Translations under genes and position numbers: made by a program | Source: Telopea speciosissima | Taxonomy: Eukaryota > Streptophyta > Magnoliopsida > Proteales > Proteaceae | DNA length: 64,000 bases | NCBI RefSeq assembly: GCF_018873765.1 | Contig: NC_057919.1 | Location: 67,388,984-67,452,983, forward strand | Direction of reading: 5' to 3' | Shown here: piece by piece, positions 10,133-20,500 of the stretch | How positions within the stretch are numbered: the stretch's first letter is position 1 | How the letters are laid out: each line of letters starts with the position of its first letter | The notes under the pieces: model-generated | Seen by the model: only the letters and a program-made list of their open reading frames with translations | What the model was told of the DNA's origin: nothing | Databases searched by the model: none

Positions 10133-12210
10133 CCTCTATTCCTTCCAATTCTTACATTACATAATCAAAACATCATCACAGATTCATAGACTCATGGCCA
10201 TGAGACTTAATGGAGATAGAGCGAGGCATAACGCTGCAATGCAGGTTGGTGCAGTAATTGTACTTGCGGATGTTCCTTCTAAATGAACTCCTACACTCCC
10301 GGATCCCAACCAACGGATCCAGATCCTCTACGGCCCATGAAGAGCAGCGATCTAACCGGCCCAAGCAGCTGGCCGTGACACCTATAAAAACAGAAATCCA
10401 ACGGTTAATTTTGTAAAATTTGAATTTCGTTGTTGGGAAATCGTTTCAATCACTAGACCGCTGATGGACCAAGACCGGTCTACAACTAAAACAACAATAT
10501 TTGGCTTCATCCATTTTCCGCCAAAACCACAAATCATCGTCTTCTTCCTCTGTGTCACGAAAAACCTAGATTCAGATCCTCTTCCTAATCCGTTGATCTT
10601 GGCGAAATCTATTCTCTAACAAACCGAGAAATCTGCATCTCTCCTCTCTTCTTCCTCCCGTGTTCTTTTCCCTTCTTCCCAGCGAATCTCGAAGTTCGGT
10701 GACGAAAAACGCAGATCTAATCTGGTGAACCAGTTCGATCGTCTTTCTCCTGTGGCTCTTGTGTCGAAATAGGTATCTCTTAACTCTGGTCCGGCAAAGC
10801 TCGAAGGTGAGAACAGATATATTTTTTTTTGGGTTGTCTAAAAACCCTAACCCTGTTGGTATATTTTTCCAAGAATCAAAACCCTAACCCTGTTTGTATT
10901 TTAAGTGGTTGGGGTTTGGTTGTTGTTTGGAGTTTCTTAAAAGCATATTTATAAATGAATTTGATTCTGATTCTTCTGAGGAACGAAAGCCTGGAATCCG
11001 ACTCTCTGTTCAGTCAAATAGGGGGAGAGAGGAGCACTTCTTTTTTTTTTTTTTTTTCAGATTTTTGTACGTATGCACATTGGATCTGTGCATCAGCATC
11101 ACCAACCGTTGTTTTTGTTTTCTTTTTTATAAATGTTTTATTTTTCATTAGTTTGATATTTCATTGTTTTTGCTGGTTATGGGAACTGCCAATATGCGTA
11201 ATTAATGGTGAAAAAGCTGCATCCTCCATGTGCATAACTAAACTTGTGCTAAAATAATGTTTAAACTTTGAAGTGGATATTTTTCTCTTTTGACAGAGTA
11301 CACAGTGAATGGAATAGAATTTTACTTGCACCCATTTATTTTCTCCATCCTTTTTATCTTTGTTTTATTCCCTTTTTTGCTACTTCCAAGGATAAAATGG
11401 GTGTCGTATTGGCTGCGAATTATAAGCATTTTAAGTACCACTAAAAGATAAACCTTAATCTTTCCACATCCATGCTGTTATGCAAGGACTAAGGAAGGCC
11501 CTTGATATAAAGGTTAGTATTTGCTTTTGGACTATAAGATCTTAAGTTCCACTCAGTTCCAGCTGCTTAGTGTATCTGGGTTTTAATAATGTTTAAAGTC
11601 ATGATGCATCTGCAGCTTCTAACAGTGAAATTGAATCAAATTCCAGTATTCTACTCCCATTTCTTCCTCTAGAAGTTCTGGTTTAGTCTTTCTATGCTGA
11701 GAACTTTCAAGTTTTTAAGCAAAAAATGGCTGTCAACTTCCTGGCAAGATTACTTGGGAGAAGTGATAAACTCGCAGAACAGTAGTTGGGTTCATTCAAG
11801 ATTTTAAAACTAATGGACCTTTCCTTTACACCATCAAATCTAGAATCCTTTACTACTGTGATATCTTGGAAAGTTCAGTTTGGTCTCTGATTTCAAGTGT
11901 TAATTTCAGATTGTTATTCTCCTACCACTGCTGAATTTCTCCTACTGTTTTATCCATCATTAGTTGCTGTTTCATAATATTTAACCCTATCAACTAATTC
12001 TGCAACATTGGATTTTAGAACAAGAATCCTAGTCTCAACTGAATTCTGTCATATTACAGAAGCTATCCATCTGATTCTGATCTGATTGTTTGCTTTAGTC
12101 ATATATATTTGAGCTTAAAACCCATATTGGTCAAACAATGATGCTTGTTTTGTTCTCTATACTTTATTTTCAGCTCAATAAAACTTAAAATCCATGTTTA
12201 TGTAGATAGG

Positions 12211-12284
12211 TGAGTCTTTAGCTCAAACGGAAGAGCACCTGGGTTTGTTCCTAGGCGATGATGGTTCGAGTCCATCAAGATTCA
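12211..12284 (+). tRNA. tRNA-like sequence, probably degenerate
   Basis: A cloverleaf can be drawn: acceptor TGAGTCT/AGATTCA (7 bp, one G-T pair), D arm GCTC/GAGC, and perfect T arm GATGG-TTCGAGT-CCATC. The anticodon arm is poor (8-nt loop or two mismatches), so no identity is assigned. A and B boxes are present and T5 lies about 8 nt downstream. It could be a tRNA pseudogene or a SINE head. Confidence 0.4.
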
Positions 12285-12615
12285 TACAAACATTTTTCCT
12301 CTCTACCTTTTTATTTAGAATTTGTTATTAACACAACATGTTTATATATGCTTGATATATCAAAGACTATAAAAACATAACATGCATAATGCTAGCAAGA
12401 AGCAACAGATTAATAGGTTGAGATGAACAACAGATTCACTTTAATACATACAACTACAGTCGTTGTCATTAACATATTTCTTATTGGATTCTCCTAGGGA
12501 ACAACAGATTTACTTGAGTGCATTGTGGTGGAGAATTCCCTCATGGATATGACTGAACTGCTGCACTTTATTATGCTCAGAATTACAGGTTAGAACTGAA
12601 GCAGATTAGAACTCG

Positions 12616-12653
12616 GTATCAAGCCAGCCATGAAACATAGGCTGGCTTGATAC
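12616..12653. repeat. perfect 14-bp hairpin
   Basis: GTATCAAGCCAGCC, a 10-nt loop, then its exact reverse complement. It lies inside the long-TIR element. It could be a remnant of a small fold-back element; no function is claimed. Confidence 0.8.
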
Positions 12654-12836
12654 TTTGTAACATTTACATGTCTGAAAAATAGATCAAGTTTTGCAGTATG
12701 TATTACTTGAAGAAATGGTCCTGGAGGAGATCTTTTATTTTTATTGGCAGGTGATGAATTTTATTTTATTTTTTTGCCTCAAAACTAATAGCAGGTGGTT
12801 AACAATCTAATTGCTGCTCCCAAAATGGGTATGGCC

Positions 12837-13375
12837 TTAAGAGTATAAAAAAACCCCAGAAGTGCAGGAAGAGCGCTCATCGTCCCCACCTCCACCAGAA
12901 CCTGAACCTGTTAAAGTGGAGTGCCTTGTTTCAGAACCACCTAATCTGTTCTGTAAATTACTCAACCTTCTTTCTGTCTCAACAACAGCATACATCATAT
13001 TTAATTCCATAAGTTTTTCTGGGTGTTCGTAAGAATATTTTGCTTGGTGAGTAGCATCTTGATGATCCTGTCCTGGAAACATGGAACTCGATGAGAAGAA
13101 TGTCCTTGCTCAGGCTGTTGCTCCAAACGGTAAGTTTTCCAGAATTAATGTGAAACCATAAGCTCAAAGGTTTGAAAACTTGAACTGCCTTGAAGTTGGA
13201 TGTCTTCCAAGTTAAATTGACTCAGACAAATCAATTCAGGCTTGTGTAAGAAAAGGGGATCAGTAGTCACTTTTTTTTTTTCCTTTTTTCTGAGAGCATG
13301 AGAAGTAGATGGAAATGAAGGACAAGCAGATGGGATTTGTGGCTTTTGGAGGCTGGTAGGGAGGACTGGTTTCAA
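12837..13375 (-). other. unassigned gene-like fragments inside the long-TIR element
   Basis: Minus-strand frames at 12837-13082 (81 aa, with a Gly-Ser-rich tail) and 13145-13375 (76 aa) have protein-like composition but match no family I recognise. A plus-strand ATG at 13081 followed by GTAAGT at 13131 could equally be a captured exon. If captured host sequence, this would make the surrounding element a Pack-MULE. No function is proposed. Confidence 0.25.
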
Positions 13376-14550
13376 GACAGAGATGTAGCATATGTTGTGT
13401 GTATGCAGTTACTAGCATTGAGCTTAGCAGCTAATTAATGTGGCTACAAAATATGACATATATATTTAGATGGTCTAGAAATAAAAACAGCTTGAGCTTT
13501 ATTAATCAGGTAATGTATTTCATATCTTCTTAGAACACTTGCGTTTTCTAGAGATTTTACTTGCTTCTTAAATAGATATATACCATTTTGAAGGAGAACT
13601 TTTTCTCTTCAGATCCTACAGATCTATTGAAACAGAATTCTGGGTTTATTGGGCGATAAACCCAGATCGAGGTTGTGAGAGAGAGATAATAGAGATTCAC
13701 CAAGTTTGTGAGAGAGAGAGAGAGACTTAGAGACTTAAATTTGCCTTTTTCCACCCAGAAGTTTGAACCAAGGTCGTTTAGAGCTCCCAAATGTTTCCCA
13801 GATCTGGATTTTTGTGATTTTTGTTCCCACCTTCGAGCTTCGCCGACCAGAGGAGGTAAGAGAGGCGATAAACCCATGACAGATCGAGTTTGTGAGAAAT
13901 AGATAACCGAGTTCTTGATAGAATGTGCCGTGCATTTCAGTTGGCCTTTTGACGATTAAATTGGGTTCGAAAAGAATCAGAGGACGAAGAAGAGAAAGCT
14001 CAGGGAAGAAGAATGGAGGGTTTCTGATTTTGAAAATGTTTCTTTTGTTTAGTTGTAGACCGGTCCGGTTTGGCAAACACAGATCGGCCCGGTTGAGTTT
14101 GGTTTGCCATATTCAAACAGTTTTACTTTAAGAATCCAAAACGTTTTGAAACTTACCGTTGGATCATTACCTTTACACGTGTCACGCCCAGCTGCTTGAG
14201 CCGGTTAGATCGCTGCTCTTCATGGACCGTAGAGGATCTGAATCCTCCGATTTGGCTTTCTTCCAACTGTGGCGGTGGGTCCCTCTGTGAAATGACCGTA
14301 ACCCCCCTTAGTTTTGAGGAGTGACCTTGCTGCTCCCGCCACGACTGGAGGAGAGCCAAATTGGTGTAGGTGTGCATTCCACTATTCCCTTAATTTTATT
14401 TTTTTTCTTCCTTAACCCATATGATGTTATAATAAGGTAGTCAATCCTATTTCTGCCGCTTCTTTCTTAGGCTTCCACAGTTCCACCTCCGCTATCGCCT
14501 GGCGTGGTCGGACTTCTGAAGCAAGACCAGAGCCTTTACCGGTGAAGGAC

Positions 14551-14595
14551 ATGAGGCTCCGTTCCATTGGCCTCTGCGTTCTGATCCGAAGATGA
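14551..14595 (+). promoter_or_regulatory. upstream ORF overlapping the VHA-E start codon
   Basis: ATG at 14551 opens a 14-codon frame ([14 protein letters not shown]) ending in TGA at 14593-14595. The stop overlaps the VHA-E start (14592-14594) as ATGA. If the transcript begins upstream of 14551, this uORF could reduce or couple initiation at the main start. Sequence only; no transcript evidence. Confidence 0.55.
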
Positions 14596-17500
14596 ATGAT
14601 GCAGACGTTTCCAAGCAGATCCAGCAGATGGTGAGATTCATCCGCCAAGAGGCGGAGGAGAAAGCCAACGAGATCACCGTCCCCTCTGAAGAAGTATGCC
14701 AATTTCCTCCGTGATAGGAAATCACTTTTGGTTTAATTCCTATAAACTGGCAATTTGAACTGATTCCTCTGAATTTCGTATACTTGTTCTCTTCATTACG
14801 TATCTGAAGATTCACATATACTGGTCTAGTGTCAGTGTTGGAAGTTTAATGATATCAACTGTTCCCCTCTCGATTACTTGGGACTGCTTCTGCAGATACC
14901 ATAAATACGGATATCGGTGGTGACAATTGTTCTTTGTTGCAGGAGTTTAACATCGAGAAGTTGCAATTGGTTGAAGCTGAAAAAAGGAAGATCAAACAGG
15001 AATATGAGCGCAAACAGAAGCAAGTAGAAGTTCGGAAGAAAATGTAAGTCTCAAGCTCACTCTGCCACTTCCTCTCTTTGTGTCTCTCGATTTGGCGTTA
15101 TCCTTATTGCCAACTTTGTTACTCAGTCCTCATTTCAAACAATTAATTCAACTGGAAATGTAAATCCCTAGCATCGTGGTTGAGATTAATTTAGTTTTGT
15201 TACTTCCAGATTATGATCATAGATTTTGAGTAGATGCTAGACCGAGTTATTATGCATATGCAGGTTAACTTCTGTAAATGTGTAATTTTCATACATGGTC
15301 AATCTAAGTAGTCACCCCTTGTACAAGCCATTTGTATGGGATGATGGTTCGAAACATATATGACCTATGCTCAGTATTAGTTGTTTCTTTAATTAATGTT
15401 AAAACTTCTTACTCATACCAGCTATACTTTGTGAAGCAGCTTATAAGATGGACCACGTTTGCTCTCTTTTTCTATTTCTGTCTTAATTCGTATCGAGTGT
15501 GCTCTTGCTTATAGGCATTATTCATGCATATCATATACTTGATCTGTTTCAATCCAAGAGCAACCCTGGTTCATTTCTTTATAATGTAAATATTTTTTTT
15601 TAGCGGATATATAATAGAGAATGAGATTATGCGGAAAAGTTACGCCTCTGTCATTTCACCGATATATTGTCATGCATTGGTTTCATTTCTTTTTCATATT
15701 ACAAATTTAAACTCTTCAAATTTGTTTCACACTGAGAATACTCAATGCAGCTCAATGCTTCTCGTATCAAAGTTCTTCAAGCACAAGATGACGAGGTTAA
15801 CTCCATGAAGGAGGCAGCATCGAAGGACCTTCTGAGCTTCCACAACCACCCTGCATACAAAAATCTTCTGAAAGACCTTATTGTTCAGGTCAGTACCTTG
15901 GAGATTTGATGTTCTATTTATGTGTAGATTATTTTTTTAGGAAATTATGGAAACATATCTCCAAAAATTCATCCAAATTTCATCATTCCTTCATCTTCTT
16001 GCCCATAAAATCACATAGACAAAACAAATTTTTTTTTTTTTTTTTTGGGAGGGGGGGGGGGGGGGGTGAGGGGCAATTAAGATGCATAGAAATAAGAAAA
16101 TGGGAATTAGAATTTGTGATGAAGTTATTTGAAGAATCTAAACATGGTCAAGAATCTCACTTATTTGTTTTCAAGAGGACATCTCCAAGGATTTACGAAT
16201 ATATCTTTTCCGATCTCAACCTTTAAGAGAGGAAAAAGGGGGGAGAAAAGAGAATCCTGATCTTTATATAAACCATAGATATCCTGCCTGGGAGTACATT
16301 TGCAAGAACGAAACTCGAAGGAATTGACCGGGGCTTGCACAAGCGGTGGACATAGTTGTCATGGCGTCGCCATGGCGTCCTGGCGCTGGAGAGGGTTGCA
16401 TGGCGACCTACGCCATGGCGTCCCTCTTTGATTTCTTCTTCGTCTCTGTTTCCCTCTTCGATTTCTTCTTCCTGTCTTCGATTTCTTCTTCCCTCTTCGA
16501 TTTCTTCTTTCCCTCTTCAATTTCTTTCGATTTCTTCTTTCCCTCTTCGATTTCTTCTTCGATTTCTTCTTCCTATGTTCTTTCCCTCTTCGATTTCTTC
16601 TTCCTGTCTTCTTTCCCTCTTCGATTTCTGAATTTTCTTCTTAAAACTTGAGAAACAATAGAGAAAAAATAAAACATGGCTTGAGTATACATCTATTAAC
16701 ACATTAAAAATAGAGAAAGAAAAAAAAAAAAAAACATGGTCGACATGCTCGCCATGGCGGGCGACATGTCGATATATCGACGTGACACCCCTCCACCGAC
16801 TTGGATCGCCGTGACGCCGTGACAACTATGGCGGTGGAACATGTGGTTTAATTTGATGCAAAATGAAGAACCTTACCAAGGCTTGACATGCCGCGAATCC
16901 TCTTGAAAGAGAGGGGTGCCTTCGGGAATGCGGACACAGATGTTGCATGGCTGTCGTCTGCTTGTGCCATTTGATTCATGTAACAGGAGAAAGATTTCCC
17001 ATTACTTAGCCGGAAAGATATGTGGTCATGAAAGAGGGATTAAGTGGAACAGAATTGACGGGGTAGTAGAGTCGTGGAAACACTTGTTTCTTCCATATTT
17101 TGGACCTTAGTTCCATGGAACAATATGCTACTGCTGAAACATGGAAGAATTGAAATCTTAGATCAAAACACTATGTATGGATGGTATAAACTGCCTAAAC
17201 AAGAATTCTTGAACGGCGAACAACCAGAGCCTATTATTCACTACATCCAAAAGTTTCCATTAATGAAATATGTAAATCCATTGGAAAATAAAAAATACGC
17301 ATGTCCGATGAAATGGTTGTTGCTATCTATTCCAATAAATTGAAACATTTCCAAAAGTCATCCAAATTGCTTCATTCCTCCATCTTCTTGCCTCTAACAA
17401 TCACAAGCACATATGCATAGACATAACAAAAATTTGTTTTTGGGGGAGGGGGGACGAGGGACGGGGAGCAGAAAAGATGCATAGAAATAAGAAAATGGGA

Positions 17501-20500
17501 AGCAGAATTTGTGATGAGCTACTTTGAATAATATAAACATGTTCAGGAATCTCACTTATTTGTTGCCAAGAGGATATCTCCAAGGATTTAAGAATTTCTC
17601 TTTTCTGATCTCAACCTTTAAGAGAGGAAAAAGGGAAAAAAAGAGAATCCTGATGTTTATATAAACCATAGATGTATTGAATATAATAAATTAAAAATTA
17701 TTACTTAAATGCTAAGTAGTGAAATTTCATACAAAAATATTTTTTCTTGTTTTACTTGCAACAACAAACTCAGCCTTATCCCAACTTAATGGGGTTTGCT
17801 ACTTGGATCCAAACAAAACAAAGTAGGGAAAACTGAGGTCTAAACAAAACAGGGGAATGAAGAGATGGGAAAAGAGGTGTGGGTAATGAGGTGAGAAATG
17901 AACAAAGGTAAAAGACTAATGCAAGATGGAAAATAACAAGAAAAATGGAAGATGAAAGTAAGAGGAGAGAGGCACAGCCCAACAAGTCAAGAGAATCTCA
18001 GCTAAATGGGGTTTGCTACATGGATCCTTGCCCTCCAATAGGCTCTATTTGAGGTCATACTTTGTACAAGACCTAGTCTATACATGTCCTTTCTTACAAC
18101 TTGTCCTATGGTCATTTTAGGCCTGCCCCTAGCTCTTTTAGCTCCTTCAATCGGGATTATATCATTCCTCCTTATTGGGGAGCCCCTAGGCCTCCGTTGA
18201 ATATGACCATACCACCTCAAACGACTCTCTTGGAGCTTGTCATTTATTGGGGCAACTCCCTTGTCATTTTTTCTTATTTAACTTTCAACTACCAAATCTT
18301 GATGCTCTGATTTTTCAGACCAAACATCAACCTATAGATTGAAATTACATTACCTTTTAATATTTTAATAAAATTTTCTTCATTGTAAAAATGAGAAAAG
18401 GGAAGAATATTAATGTAGGGCTAAGAACCTGAAAAGGTCTAACCCCTGGGAGGATCACAAATATAGGCTCAAATTGCGGTGAAGTAAGAGAAGATAATAA
18501 CTCACAAACCAGCAGCAATGAGCAACTGCTATTGTAGTCGATTAGGGCCCTGGATGAGGGAAAGAAACCCAAAACCTGATGCAACTCTGATCAGCCAAAT
18601 AACAAAATCAATCTTGTCTGTCAGTGTTCTGAAACCCTATTTTGGTGAAATCGATATGGCTGAATAATCTTCTGAATTCCAGCAACTGGTGTAGATCTTC
18701 AATAACAGCAGTAGTAGATGATTAAGGGAGAAGAATAACCAGCAGTAATGCAGCAACTTCTTGTTGACTCAATTCACATAATAAAGGATGGAAGGGGAAA
18801 TAAGAAAGTGAGTCCCTCACCCTAGCTCTCACAGCCAATCCTTTCACTGGACAATCACTTGCCAAAGCAAAGCAACTCGAATTTTATTAACTCAAATCTC
18901 TCCTGCTCCTAAGAGCTGATCACATATATATAGCCCAATGACTGAGACGAAATAAGCAAATTAGAAACTAGACTCTATCTAGGATTCCCAATTAGGATTA
19001 CAAACTCAAACATAACTAGGAAACTAAATAAAAGTCTAATAATAAAAATAAAACCTAACATTAACTCCTCTAAGCCAGCTGTCCAGGTGGGGGCCCATAT
19101 CACTGTTCACGTGAACAGTGCCACATGAATAGTACTTGGGTGCTATTCACGTGAACAGTGTTACCATTTTCTTCATGCTTTGATCTACATCAACTCTCCC
19201 CCCACTTAAAAGAAACTCGTCCTCGAGTTTTATAGAATTTAGGGGCAAGTCTGGTGTGGTGCACGTTCATTTTCACCCCAAAACAGTACTCTGGCAGCTC
19301 GTGGATGTTAGGAATGTAGTCTTCATGGCATGAACTTTCTCTTCAAAGAACTCTGGTGGCATGATGAACTCTTATGTGCTTGACTTTGAAATCAACAATC
19401 GTGTCCATGGGGTCTTCTACAGGTGTGTCTTTGACCTTGTTTGCTTCAAACTCTAGCTTTTTATGTTCTTTTTTGTAGCTAACAGTCTCTTCAATGGTTT
19501 CTTCAACCACCTCGTCAACTATAGTATCAAGTTCCACATTGTCCATTGCCTCAACTTTACTTGCTTCAAAATTCTTCAATGTAAGCCTCGCCATTCAAAA
19601 CATCAAGGACTGACTCTTCCTTGACGACAAAAATTTCTGGAACGTCTTCGACATTAACCTCAACTTCATGTTCTGGTTCTTTGCTTGGAGGTTCTTTCTC
19701 TTGTTGCTTTTCCAACTTCAACGACTTCCACGGTTGCATCCGTTGGAGGTGGAGGGCGGTGGGGACCATGGCTTTACAAGTTTGCTGAAGGTCATTTGGC
19801 CTTTTAGTTGCTTCATGCTCTCTTCAAGTGTAAATACCTTCTGGTGGTAATCTTGTTGAAGTGAAAACTTTCTGCATATATGTTCCGATAGGTACTTGTT
19901 CTTCAACTCGTACTACATCTCTTCCCAAGTCCTAGGTTCACATCTTCTAACTCTAAGTCTCTCTTCATGAGATTTCCACCATTGTTTAGCATAACCAGTT
20001 AATTGAAAGTAAACAAACCTAAGCTTATGCGCCTTTTTTGGGTTGTGCCAGTCAAAATATTCTCTCTAGAGAATCCAACCAATCAAGGAAGAAGAATAGA
20101 TCCCTCTGCCCAGCAAGGGAAGGAACTTCTGACTTCATCTTCCTTGTATTAACATCAACCCTACGAGGTGAAACGCTTTGATACCAAATAATGTAGGACT
20201 AAGAATCTGAAAAGGTCTAATCCCAGGCAGGATTGCAAATATAGGCCCAAACAACAATGAGGTAAGAGAAGTAATAATAACTCACAAACCAGCAGCAATG
20301 TGGAACTGCTATTGTAATCGAGTAGGGCCCTGGATGAGGGAAAGAAACCCAAAACCTGATGCAACCCTGATCAGCCAAATAACAGAATTGATCTTGTCTG
20401 TCAATGTTCTGAAACCCTATTTTGGTGACATCGATATGGCTGAATAATCTTCTGAATTCCAGCAACTGGTGTAGATCTTCAATAGCAGCAGTAGTAGATG

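Larger units (their letters stand above)
10310..14252. mobile_element. about 3.9-kb element with long terminal inverted repeats (MULE-like)
   Basis: About 450-530 bp at 10310-10820 recur inverted at about 13810-14252. Matching blocks include GATCCTCTACGG(C/T)CCATGAAG, AGCAGCGATCTAACCGG, ACCGGTCTACAACTAAA, and farther in CTCTGGTC(C)GGC(A/G)AAGCTCGAAGGTG. Outer ends resemble GGATCC(A/G)GATCCTCT. Arms have diverged by many substitutions and indels, so the element is not young. The interior has no transposase I can recognise; it holds a tRNA-like sequence (12211-12284), a perfect hairpin (12616-12653) and unassigned gene-like scraps at about 12837-13375. It fits a non-autonomous Mutator-like element. 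I found no convincing target duplication. It occupies nearly the whole spacer between the divergent PPR and VHA-E genes. Confidence 0.7.

Noticed and set aside
10440-10830. A 5' UTR and first splice donor of a separate plus-strand gene
   Set aside because: The same sequence recurs inverted at 13810-14130, so it belongs to the terminal repeats of the element; no coding exons follow.
16283-16968. A functional or mitochondrial rRNA gene
   Set aside because: Only about 200 nt, interrupted by a MITE, with substitutions; the sequence after CTTGACATGCCGCG fits plastid rather than mitochondrial rRNA.
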